Assembly (NCBI GenBank): GCA_002402315.1
Contig: DHFP01000111.1
Location: forward strand, 1 to 14,669
Origin: Clostridiales bacterium UBA4821
GTDB lineage: Bacteria; Bacillota; Clostridia; Acetivibrionales; UBA4821
Reading direction: 5' to 3'
DNA length: 14,669 bases
Positions within the stretch are counted from its first letter, which is position 1. Every line of letters starts with the position of its first letter. The translations under genes were made by a program, and so were the position numbers. Positions 7,208-14,669 of the stretch are shown one piece after another. The notes under the pieces are model-generated. The model made no database searches. It was given only the letters and a program-made list of their open reading frames with translations, and was not told the origin of the DNA.

Positions 7208-8425
7208 ATGGACGAAGAAAAATTAATACCAAGTCTTAGATTTTCTGGATACAAAGGTGCTTGGGAAAGACATAAACTGGAACATTATCTTAATGTTTCC
7301 ACTGAAAAAAATACCGAAGAGTCTTTTGGAAAAGAGGATGTCTTATCTGTATCTGGTGATTTTGGTATCATAAATCAAATAAAATTTCACGGCAGATCAT
7401 TTGCAGGAGCTTCAACAGCTAATTATGGAGTGGTTAACACAGGTGATGTCGTATATACCAAATCTCCACTGAAAGCAAATCCTTTTGGTATTATCAAAAC
7501 AAATAAAGGTCCTAGTGGAATTGTTTCTACACTTTATGCCGTTTATCATCCAAATGAAAATGTTTGTCCGGATTTCATCCAGGTTTATTTTGAACAACAC
7601 GCTAGGATGAATCAATATATGCATCCTTTAGTTAATAAAGGTGCAAAAAATGATATGAAGGTATCAGATGCAAATGCGTTAAAAGGGCATGTCATATTTC
7701 CAAAAGTGGATGAAGAAGAAAACATTGTGGAGTATTTCTCAAATGTTGATCAACTTATTGCACTTCATCAGCGTGAGTATGATAAGTTGCATATCTTGAA
7801 AAAAGCTATGCTGGAAAAAATGTTCCCCGAAAAAGGGATGGATATTCCTCAAATTCGATTTAAAGGATTTGCAGAATCGTGGGAACAGTGTAGTGCGAAA
7901 ATTATATTTAGACCTGTTGTAGATAAAGGACATCCTGAGCTTCCTGTTTTATCTGCATCTCAAGAATATGGGATGATTAATAGAACAGAAACAGGACTAA
8001 ATATTCATCACGATATAGAAAATGAGAGCGGATATAAAAGAGTTTTGCCAGGACAATTTGTTATTCACCTAAGATCATTTCAAGGTGGATTTGCTCATTC
8101 CAATATAGAGGGCATAACATCTCCTGCCTATACAGTTTTGTGCTTTCATGACCAAGAAAAACATTATGATTATTTTTGGAAATATGTTTTTAGTTCAGAA
8201 AGTTTTATAAGAAGGCTTAAGTTAATAACATATGGTATTCGTGACGGAAGAAGTATTAGCTATGAGGATTTTTCATCACTAGAATTTTTATATCCATCTT
8301 ATAAAGAACAAAAGCAAATAGGAGTATATTTTCAAGAAATTGATCGTCTTATTATTCTTCATCAGCGTAAGCTTGAAAAGCTAAAAAATATTAAAGCCGG
8401 TTGCTTAGAAAAAATGTTTGTGTAA
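7208..8425 (+). CDS. hsdS: Type I RM specificity subunit HsdS
   Basis: A 405-residue protein that chooses the DNA sequence for both methylation and cleavage. The layout is the classic one: target-recognition domain 1 (about 17-175), a central conserved helix (NVDQLIALHQREYDKLHIL, from residue 179), domain 2 (about 220-375) and a second conserved helix (EIDRLIILHQRKLEKLKNI, from 377). The two helices share the DNA word cttcatcagcgt (7763-7774 and 8357-8368). RFSGYKGAWE near the N-terminus and RFKGFAESWE before domain 2 mark matching half-subunit starts. The ATG lies two bases after the hsdM stop with GGAGG at 7196-7200. The target sequence cannot be predicted by eye; two different recognition domains imply a two-part asymmetric site. 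Confidence 0.93.
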   Translation: MDEEKLIPSLRFSGYKGAWERHKLEHYLNVSTEKNTEESFGKEDVLSVSGDFGIINQIKFHGRSFAGASTANYGVVNTGDVVYTKSPLKANPFGIIKTNKGPSGIVSTLYAVYHPNENVCPDFIQVYFEQHARMNQYMHPLVNKGAKNDMKVSDANALKGHVIFPKVDEEENIVEYFSNVDQLIALHQREYDKLHILKKAMLEKMFPEKGMDIPQIRFKGFAESWEQCSAKIIFRPVVDKGHPELPVLSASQEYGMINRTETGLNIHHDIENESGYKRVLPGQFVIHLRSFQGGFAHSNIEGITSPAYTVLCFHDQEKHYDYFWKYVFSSESFIRRLKLITYGIRDGRSISYEDFSSLEFLYPSYKEQKQIGVYFQEIDRLIILHQRKLEKLKNIKAGCLEKMFV

Positions 8426-8443
8426 ATTAGGGAGGTGAGTTAT

Positions 8444-11400
8444 ATGTCTGAAATTATATATACAGAAGAAAAAGACTTTGAAGATGCCGTCATTAAAGCC
8501 CTGATTGAATATGGCTGGGAACCAGATGTTATACGATATCCTACCGAAGAAGATTTGATTCAAAACTGGGCAGATATTCTTTTTAATAATAACAAGCAGA
8601 ATACACGTTTGAATGATTGTCCTCTGACCGCAGGTGAAATGGATCAGATTATAAATCAGGTAAAGGCGCTACAGTCACCACTTCTACTGAATGAATTTAT
8701 CAACGGTAGAAGTATTTCAATCACTCGCGATAACGCAGAAGATCAACTACATCTTGGAAAAGAAGTTAGTTTGAAAATTTATGACCGTCAAGAAATTGCT
8801 TTAGGCCAAAGCCGATACCAAATTGTACAGCAACCACAATTCAAGACTAAGTCTCCTATTCTCAACAATAGGAGAGGAGACTTGATGTTACTTATTAATG
8901 GTATGCCAGTAATTCACCTAGAGTTAAAACGTAGTGGTATCCCAGTAAGCGAAGCGTATAACCAGATTGAGAAATATTCCCACGAAGGTGTATTCCGTGG
9001 AATTTTTTCTATGGTTCAGATTTTTGTGGCAATGCAGCCAAAGGAATCAGTTTATTTTGCCAATCCGGGTGAAGGTGGTGTGTTTAATAAGGCGTTCTAC
9101 TTCCACTGGGCTGACGTTAATAATAATCCCATCAATGATTGGCATACTTTCGTGCAAAGGTTTTTGTATATACCTATGGCACACAAGTTAATCGGTTTCT
9201 ATACGATTGCAGATACTGATGATGGAATTCTTAAGGTTATGCGAAGCTATCAGTATTATGCTGCTGTAGGCATTGCTGACATTGTGGCAGATAAGAAAAG
9301 CCACTGGGATGACGGTAAGCAGTTGGGAGGCCATATTTGGCATACAACGGGCAGTGGTAAAACTATGACCAGCTTTAAGGCGGCGCAGCTTATTGCCAGT
9401 AATCATGATGCAGAGAAGGTAGTATTCTTGGTTGACCGTAAAGAACTAGGTATTCAATCCTTAAAAGAATACCGTTCTTTTGCATCTGAAAGTGAATCAG
9501 TACAGGCAACTGAAAATACGACGATTCTGACTTCTAAATTGAAAAGTGATGATCTTGATAATACGCTAATTGTTACCTCTATTCAGAAACTCAGTAATAT
9601 TACTGCTGAGGATTCTGGATTAAATGATGCAGACCTCAAAGCAATACAGCGTAAGCGGATGGTTATCATTATTGATGAATGTCATCGTTCTACATTCGGA
9701 GATATGCTGATAGACATCAAGAATACTTTTAAGAATGCTATTATTTTTGGTTTCACCGGAACACCAATACAGGATTTAAATGCAAAGAAAGACAGTACCA
9801 CACCTACTATTTTTGGAGATGAAATTCATAGATATACTTTAGGAGATGGAATAAGAGACAAGAATGTGCTTGGGTTTGACCCATACCTTGTTCGTATCTA
9901 TGATGACAACGATTTGAGGGAACAAATTGCATTAGAAAAAGCAAAAGCATCTTCTCAGCAGGAAGCCATGAGTGACCCAAAGAAGAAGAAAATTTTTCTC
10001 AAATATATGGATTCATCACAGGTGAAAATGTACGGAGAGCTTGTTAATGGTAAATGGATTAGTGGTATAGAGGATTACATTCCAAACGAGCAGTATCAAA
10101 CACCTAAATATAAGAAGGGAATTATTACTGATATTAAAAAGAAATGGCCCCTTTACAGCCGAGACAGACAATTTCATGCTATTTTTGCAACCAGCAGTAT
10201 TCCAGAAGCAGTAGAGTACTATCGTCTGATGGTAAAGGAAATGCCGGAACTAACGATTACGGCTATGTTCGATCCGTCTATTGATAACGAGGGTGGTGGC
10301 TCTCTGGAAAAGGAAGATGGCATTGTAGAAATATTGGATGCCTATAACAGTAAGTTCTCTCAATCTTTTTCCATTGCTTCATACGATAAATTTCGCAAAG
10401 ATATTAGTTTGCGCATGTCACATAAAAAGCCTTATGAACGCTTAGGCAAAGATGAGCAAGTTGATATTTTGATTGTTGTAAATCAAATGTTAACTGGCTT
10501 TGATTCTAAGTGGGTGAATACATTATATCTGGATAAAGTCATGGAATATGAGAATCTTATCCAGGCATTTTCTAGAACCAACCGTCTTTATGATATGGCA
10601 GAGAAACCTTTCGGAATCATAAAATACTACCGACGTCCTAACACTATGGAGAAGAATATTGAAGCAGCGGTAAAAGCTTATTCAGGAGATGTTCCTACTG
10701 GACTTTTTGTAGACAAGCTCCCAAACAACCTCAGACATATGAATACTCTGTATTTGGGTATTGAGCAGCTCTTTAAAAATGCTGGTATTGAGAGCTATGA
10801 AAAGTTACCAGATGATTCAGCTACAATAGCAAAATTTGCTAAAGATTTTAAATTGTTTGTAATGCATTTGGAAGCTGCATTGATTCAGGGATTTGTATGG
10901 TCTAGAAAATTTTATCCAGACGAGAATCAGGTTGAGGATGCTATTGAAGTAGCACTTGATGAGATGACATATTTGACCCTCCTTGCCAGATACAAAGAAC
11001 TTTCAAGAGGCGGTGGCGGAGGCCGAGGCCGAGGCGGAGATGTTCCATACGAGGTGGATATTCATATCACTGAATATGATACTGGAAAAATTGACGCTAA
11101 CTATATGAATTCCAATTTTGATAAGTATGTCACATTGATACAGGGCGATACCGATCCTGAAATTGTGGCTGCGGCATTAAAAGAACTACATAGATCATTT
11201 TCCATGTTATCTCAAGAAGAACAACGCTACGCTGAACGATTTGTACATGCTGTAGAGAATGGAAAAGCAGATTTAGTTCCTGGAAAAACTTTCAGGCAGT
11301 ATATTACAGATTACATGAAGGCAGACGAATATGCCAGAATTAATCGTGTTGTTAGGCGACTTGGTTGTAGCTTTAATCTTCTTCGTGAACTGTTGGAAAG

Positions 11401-12271
11401 AAAAGTTAATAGTAGCACTCTTGATAATTATGGCAAATTTACAGAACTTAAAAATTCGGTAAATAAGATTAAAGCTAGAGAGTTTTTTAAGCTTGTTCTC
11501 CGAAATGAGTATGTTGAACTTAGATTAACATTATATAGTGAAGAGTATCTTCGTTTCTTCTTGTTAAGTGGAGGACAAGATCCATACCTAAATGTGAGTG
11601 ACGAAGAAATGCCTACGCAGCCAAAGGATAAAGGATCAGAATCGGATGCACCAAATGTTGGAGTTGTTCTTACAGAAAATGATTATGTTGGAAAAAAGAC
11701 AGTTTCAACGGTAAAAAGTAAAACGCTGACCAACTGGTACTCTGAAAGTAAAGCAGTAGCAAGCACAGTAAAATCTGATTGTTTTGCCTATGTGGACAAT
11801 AAGGTTTGTCTGGCATCTTCTCAATATATTCAACGAACTGACGATGGTAACCTTGAATTAACAGAATATGCAAAAGCACATGAGGAAGAATGTTTCCTTC
11901 AATTCATTGTGGATGAAAATGATGGGAAATTGCACTATGTGAAACTTCCCGCAGCAAAAGCAGATGTGACATTCAATTATTATGATGAAATAAGTGAAGA
12001 ATTACTTACTCAATATGGACTGGTAAATGAAATGTCTAAAGAAATGCTGAAAGCTATTGGGGAATCAGAGTTTGGAGATGCATTGACAAAGCTTATGGAT
12101 AAACATATTTGCAATTACTCGGGTAGATTGTTGAAAAGTGTAACCGGCTTGGACATCAGAACCATCAGCAATATGAAAAAAGGCGAAAACCTTACTAAGC
12201 TAAATGTTATTTCTGCTTGTCTTGGAATTCATATTCCATATAGGGTAAGTGAAAGAAAACAGCTCGGGTAA
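8444..12271 (+). CDS. hsdR: Type I RM restriction subunit HsdR, C-terminally extended
   Basis: The motor and nuclease subunit, 1275 residues as read. ATG at 8444 follows GGGAGG by nine bases; the GTG at 8435 overlaps that site. The PD-(D/E)xK nuclease shows D146 and E160-L-K162 (HLELKRSG). The helicase shows TGSGKT (Walker A, G303-T307), DECH (411-414), GFTGTP and QAFSRTNR (707-714). A Gly/Arg-rich tract (RGGGGGRGRGGD, from residue 855) is followed by the helical C-terminal domain, which reaches the usual HsdR end near 1045. Then comes a Lys/Glu/Asp linker and about 200 further residues, ending in an HTH-like segment (YSGRLLKSVTGLDIRTISNM, from about 1225). The last few residues (RKQLG) derive from an IS110 fragment, so the native end is lost. 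The catalytic parts are intact. Confidence 0.93.
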   Translation: MSEIIYTEEKDFEDAVIKALIEYGWEPDVIRYPTEEDLIQNWADILFNNNKQNTRLNDCPLTAGEMDQIINQVKALQSPLLLNEFINGRSISITRDNAEDQLHLGKEVSLKIYDRQEIALGQSRYQIVQQPQFKTKSPILNNRRGDLMLLINGMPVIHLELKRSGIPVSEAYNQIEKYSHEGVFRGIFSMVQIFVAMQPKESVYFANPGEGGVFNKAFYFHWADVNNNPINDWHTFVQRFLYIPMAHKLIGFYTIADTDDGILKVMRSYQYYAAVGIADIVADKKSHWDDGKQLGGHIWHTTGSGKTMTSFKAAQLIASNHDAEKVVFLVDRKELGIQSLKEYRSFASESESVQATENTTILTSKLKSDDLDNTLIVTSIQKLSNITAEDSGLNDADLKAIQRKRMVIIIDECHRSTFGDMLIDIKNTFKNAIIFGFTGTPIQDLNAKKDSTTPTIFGDEIHRYTLGDGIRDKNVLGFDPYLVRIYDDNDLREQIALEKAKASSQQEAMSDPKKKKIFLKYMDSSQVKMYGELVNGKWISGIEDYIPNEQYQTPKYKKGIITDIKKKWPLYSRDRQFHAIFATSSIPEAVEYYRLMVKEMPELTITAMFDPSIDNEGGGSLEKEDGIVEILDAYNSKFSQSFSIASYDKFRKDISLRMSHKKPYERLGKDEQVDILIVVNQMLTGFDSKWVNTLYLDKVMEYENLIQAFSRTNRLYDMAEKPFGIIKYYRRPNTMEKNIEAAVKAYSGDVPTGLFVDKLPNNLRHMNTLYLGIEQLFKNAGIESYEKLPDDSATIAKFAKDFKLFVMHLEAALIQGFVWSRKFYPDENQVEDAIEVALDEMTYLTLLARYKELSRGGGGGRGRGGDVPYEVDIHITEYDTGKIDANYMNSNFDKYVTLIQGDTDPEIVAAALKELHRSFSMLSQEEQRYAERFVHAVENGKADLVPGKTFRQYITDYMKADEYARINRVVRRLGCSFNLLRELLERKVNSSTLDNYGKFTELKNSVNKIKAREFFKLVLRNEYVELRLTLYSEEYLRFFLLSGGQDPYLNVSDEEMPTQPKDKGSESDAPNVGVVLTENDYVGKKTVSTVKSKTLTNWYSESKAVASTVKSDCFAYVDNKVCLASSQYIQRTDDGNLELTEYAKAHEEECFLQFIVDENDGKLHYVKLPAAKADVTFNYYDEISEELLTQYGLVNEMSKEMLKAIGESEFGDALTKLMDKHICNYSGRLLKSVTGLDIRTISNMKKGENLTKLNVISACLGIHIPYRVSERKQLG

Positions 12272-12552
12272 GCACAAAGGGAAAACCACGTTGAGCAAGA
12301 GGGGCCGAAAACGGCTCAGGAGATTACTCTTCCAGGCAGTAATGGTACTTGTAGCAAAGAATGCAGAGTTCCGGCAGTTGCACTTGTACTATACAAACAG
12401 AGTGGAAAACCCTCTGAAGAAAAAGCAATCACTAATGGCAATCAGTTGTAAGGTTATCCGAGTGTTTTTACACGTTACTAACAAAGGGCTTAACATATGA
12501 CGGAGAAAAGATGATTAAGGACATCCAAAGGCCGCAGCAGAAAGCTGCATAA
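12246..12552 (+). pseudogene. IS110-family transposase, C-terminal remnant
   Basis: From 12249 the frame reads KENSSGKHKGKTTLSKRGRK, then LLFQAVMVLVAKNAEF, LYYTNRVENPLKKKQSL and IRVF. This is the C-terminal Tnp domain of IS110-type (transposase 20) recombinases, including the serine-bearing SSGK stretch. The N-terminal RuvC-like DEDD domain is absent: hsdR lies directly upstream. One extra A near 12490-12492 breaks the frame; past it, TYDGEKMIKDIQRPQQKAA continues to a TAA at 12550-12552, the natural end. So it is a dead fragment carrying a further frameshift. It belongs to a different subgroup from the intact transposase downstream. Confidence 0.82.
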
Positions 12553-12840
12553 GACATGAAAAGAAGGAATGTAAACTCGATGATGTTAGGATAAGCCTTA
12601 AACCTGACGGAGAAAAAAGGAACAGCAAAGCAAGAATTGGACACACGAGCCGGGATAGTCGGATTGAATTTTTCCCTAAGGGCATAGACCCAGTATTGGA
12701 GCATGACTGACATTCCACCTCATGGATAGGCTGAACGAAGGAATTAAGGGCAATTAGACCCTGTGAGACATGGGAGGGTAGCCGCCGGAGAATATGTGGA
12801 ATCCCAATAGGCCGCAATAAAAAACACATGAGGCTTAATG
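12553..12840 (+). ncRNA. 3' noncoding end of the IS110 remnant, candidate guide RNA
   Basis: About 290 bases follow the remnant's stop with no convincing reading frame on either strand. The sequence is richer in G and C than the surroundings and has repeated stem-loops: TAAGGGCA...TAGACCC occurs at 12677-12691 and, slightly altered, at 12745-12761. ACCCT/AGGGT (12758-12778) and CCCTAAGGG are further pairings. IS110-family elements encode a structured bridge (seek) RNA in a noncoding end next to the transposase, which pairs with target and donor DNA. That this segment is such an RNA is inference from position and foldability. Confidence 0.4.
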
Positions 12841-12974
12841 AGATTCACAACATATATCCATAAAAACACTTTTATGAGTGATTTATCCATGAAGATTGTG
12901 TTCTTGAAAGTGAAATACTGCGATTGAGTTAGAAAAATGAAGTAAATTAAAGATTATTGAGGGAGGCATTTTAG
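12841..12974 (+). other. Leader of the intact IS110 transposase
   Basis: AT-rich noncoding sequence with a perfect stem CATAAAA (12859-12865) / TTTTATG (12870-12876) and an outer CACAA (12846-12850) / TTGTG (12896-12900) pairing. The boundary between the older IS remnant and the left end of the intact IS must lie near here but cannot be set by eye, since IS110 elements usually lack clear inverted ends. GGGAGG at 12960-12965 is the ribosome site. Confidence 0.35.
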
Positions 12975-14300
12975 ATGAATTTCAGACCCATTGCAGGAAT
13001 CGATGTGGGTAAGTTCTTCAGTGAGATAGCTGTTCTTTCACCATCCAACGAAGTGGTTGCCCGAATGAAGATCCACCATGATTCCAGTGCTGACATAGAA
13101 AGAACCGTTGAATTGCTTAAAAAAACGGAAAAAGACTTTGCTTCAAGGCCTTTCGTAGTCATGGAATCCACCGGGCACTATCACAAGATCCTTTTCCATT
13201 CACTTTATAAAGCTGGATTTGAGGTTTCCGTTATAAACCCCATCCAAACTGATTCTATCAAAAATATCGGAATCAGGAAAGTGAAAAATGATAAAGTTGA
13301 TGCCCGAAAGATTGCTCTACTCTATAGATTTCAGGAACTAAAGACTACTAATATCCCTGACGAGGATATTGAGTGTCTCCGCAGCCTATGCCGCCAGTAC
13401 TACAAGCTGAATGACGAGCTTACTGCTTACAAAAACAGGCTTACAGGTATTGTTGATCAGCTCATGCTCAACTTTAAGGATGTATTCTCCAACATATTCT
13501 CAAAAGCAGCTATGGCTGTCCTGGAGGAATATCCTACGCCTGCTCGTATTCTTAAGGCTAACAGGAATAAGCTGATATCACTGATCCAGAAGAACTCCCG
13601 CAGAAGCCCTAAATGGTCAACTGCCAAGTATGAACTTTTAGTCTCAAAGGCTAGAGATTTTGCATCTTTGAGCATTCATAATTCTTCAAATATTGCTATG
13701 CTTGGTGTATACATCTCCATGATCAGAACCTTGGAAGAAAACTTGAAGACAATCCTCAAAGCCATCCACATGCTGATTGCTGAGGATATGGCAAAGGACA
13801 TACCCATGCTGGCATTGACACTTGAGCTTTTGCAAAGCCTACCTGGTATTGGCCTTCTCACGGCTGCCACGATTCTTGCAGAGATTGGCGACTTTTCAGC
13901 CTTTTCAAAGCCAGGCAAACTGGTTGCTTATTTCGGCATTGACCCTTCTGTCATGCAGTCCGGAGAGTTTACCGGTACACGCAATAAAATGTCCAAGAGA
14001 GGCTCTAGATTGCTTCGAAGGGTACTTTTTACCACCGCACTTGCCAATATTCGAACCAAGCGGAATAAAAAGGCTTGCAACCCTGTAATCATGGAGTTTT
14101 ACAAGCAAAAGTGTCAGAGTAAACCTAAAAAGGTAGCTTTAGGAGCTGTTATGCGTAAGCTTGTGTGTATCATTTTTGCTGTACTCAGGGATAGAAAACC
14201 TTATGAATTACGTTCTCCCCAAGAGCATGCTCAAATGATTGCAGCAAAGCATACAGCAGCTTAATAATACTGTACTTGATGTTTAGTTTTCAAAGATCAA
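12960..14300 (+). mobile_element. IS110-family insertion sequence, ends uncertain
   Basis: Minimal extent given around the intact transposase; real ends lie outside, probably between 12700 and 12960 on the left and after 14264 on the right. The family makes no or minimal target duplication and often lacks terminal inverted repeats, so I could not fix the ends from the sequence. Confidence 0.5.
12975..14264 (+). CDS. IS110-family transposase (DEDD), intact
   Basis: A 429-residue recombinase. The N-terminal RuvC-like domain shows the DEDD set: D10 (GIDVGK), E64 (VMESTGHY), D106 and D109 (KNDKVDARK). A helical middle leads to the C-terminal Tnp domain with SLPGIGLLTAATILAEIGDF, then FGIDPSVMQSGEFTGTRNKM, whose Ser329 matches the catalytic serine position of the family, and SKRGSRLLRR. 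ATG at 12975 is preceded by GGGAGG at nine bases. Such enzymes move their element through a Holliday-junction-like route guided by an RNA from the element itself. Length and motifs are complete, so the enzyme could be active. Its sequence is clearly distinct from the remnant upstream, so the two are separate insertions. Confidence 0.92.
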   Translation: MNFRPIAGIDVGKFFSEIAVLSPSNEVVARMKIHHDSSADIERTVELLKKTEKDFASRPFVVMESTGHYHKILFHSLYKAGFEVSVINPIQTDSIKNIGIRKVKNDKVDARKIALLYRFQELKTTNIPDEDIECLRSLCRQYYKLNDELTAYKNRLTGIVDQLMLNFKDVFSNIFSKAAMAVLEEYPTPARILKANRNKLISLIQKNSRRSPKWSTAKYELLVSKARDFASLSIHNSSNIAMLGVYISMIRTLEENLKTILKAIHMLIAEDMAKDIPMLALTLELLQSLPGIGLLTAATILAEIGDFSAFSKPGKLVAYFGIDPSVMQSGEFTGTRNKMSKRGSRLLRRVLFTTALANIRTKRNKKACNPVIMEFYKQKCQSKPKKVALGAVMRKLVCIIFAVLRDRKPYELRSPQEHAQMIAAKHTAA

Positions 14301-14477
14301 TTTACTATTTCAGGCCAGCTATTTTATGTCTACTTCACCAAGGTGGCTTTATTGTTATGCCTTTTTCACTGTCAGGAGCTTTCAAAAATTCTTAAAGTTT
14401 TTTCTCAAAAACTCTTGACTTTAATTAGCTGGTCTTTCAGTTAAACTTCCTATAGTTTGAATACAAACCATGCTATT
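14265..14477. other. AT-rich noncoding stretch after the IS110 transposase
   Basis: No reading frame or RNA gene was recognised. It begins with GTTTAGTTTTCAAAGATCAA (14281-14300), whose reverse complement contains a CTTTGAAAAC word like those near boxA in Firmicute rRNA operon leaders and spacers. CCAGCTA (14315-14321) and TAGCTGG (14426-14432) form a distant 7-bp inverted pair. Part of this is probably the right end of the IS. Confidence 0.3.
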
Positions 14478-14506
14478 TTGTTTGTAAATATATGTGCATA
14501 TATTAT
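14478..14506 (+). promoter_or_regulatory. Promoter candidate with overlapping palindrome
   Basis: TTGTTT (14478-14483), 17 bases, TATTAT (14501-14506). The palindrome AATATATG-TG-CATATATT (14487-14504) fills the spacer and part of the -10 box, where a repressor would occlude polymerase. It points right, toward whatever lies beyond the window. AT-rich sequence makes chance matches likely. Confidence 0.4.
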
Positions 14507-14560
14507 ATATGCTTTTCTATTATCTGGGAGCACATTTCCGCGAAATGCACTTTTTTTGCC

Positions 14561-14610
14561 GTGAACGACATCGAAAATGTCGTTCACAATGAAAATTTAA
14601 CCGTTCACAA
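14561..14610. repeat. Perfect 11-bp inverted repeat plus direct repeat
   Basis: GTGAACGACAT (14561-14571) and ATGTCGTTCAC (14577-14587) are exact inverse copies around CGAAA. CGTTCACAA (14581-14589) returns at 14602-14610, a 21-base step. This could be the end of another insertion element (IS21-like ends carry several repeats), a regulator site, or iteron-like DNA. No gene follows within the window. Confidence 0.5.
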
Positions 14611-14669
14611 GTTGTCGCAGTCTGAATAGTCTATTTACATAAAATATTTCAAATAAATTACTTGACTTG

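Noticed and set aside
12468..12829. Two overlapping minus-strand open frames over the IS remnant end
   Set aside because: No recognisable domain, no ribosome site, and they cover the block with RNA-like stem-loops; best seen as chance.

Overview
The window looks like the accessory part of a low-GC Gram-positive genome (Bacillota, most likely Clostridia). This rests on the A+T-rich composition, strong GGAGG ribosome-binding sites, non-ATG starts (TTG) and protein families common in anaerobic Firmicutes. No tRNA, rRNA or CRISPR array was seen. The species cannot be named from the sequence alone. Nearly everything reads left to right.

Left part (1-3673). The first ~110 bases hold a minus-strand coding scrap that runs off the edge. 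It is fused to the 3' part of a hemerythrin-like gene that has lost its start (pseudogene, to 630). Next comes a MarR-type regulator with a clear promoter and a palindromic operator candidate (732-791). It is followed closely by an ABC ATPase and a FetB-type permease that overlap by ATGA; together they resemble the FetAB iron exporter. A separate gene for undecaprenyl-diphosphate phosphatase (uppP) is split by a single-base frameshift in an A7 run. The theme is iron/oxygen handling plus cell-envelope lipid recycling.

Noncoding joint (3674-4236). This stretch has three copies of a TTGATATGTTCCCAC-like repeat (possibly an old IS end), a foldable segment, a strong terminator-like hairpin, an imperfect tandem repeat, and then a good promoter (TTGACA-18-CATAAT) with a small palindrome just downstream.

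Centre (4237-12271). A complete type I restriction-modification operon follows: a 71-residue HTH regulator, hsdM, hsdS and hsdR, with gaps of only a few bases. HsdM is of an unusually long form and is broken by two indels (about +1 near 4636 and -1 near 4888) that cancel each other; the ~250 bases between are out of frame. HsdS has two target-recognition domains. HsdR has nuclease and helicase motifs plus an extra ~200-residue C-terminal region ending in an HTH-like segment. Its last residues come from an inserted IS110-family fragment.

Right part (12249-14669). A decayed C-terminal fragment of one IS110-family transposase is followed by about 290 bases of noncoding sequence with repeated stem-loop motifs (candidate guide RNA of the IS). 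Next is an intact IS110-family DEDD transposase of 429 residues. The last 400 bases carry no gene but hold a palindrome-overlapped promoter and an 11-bp perfect inverted repeat with an extra direct repeat, perhaps the edge of a further element.

If the frameshifts are real, the RM system lacks a functional methyltransferase, which would be hard to reconcile with an active HsdR. Either expression is rescued, the nuclease is silent, or some indels are assembly errors.
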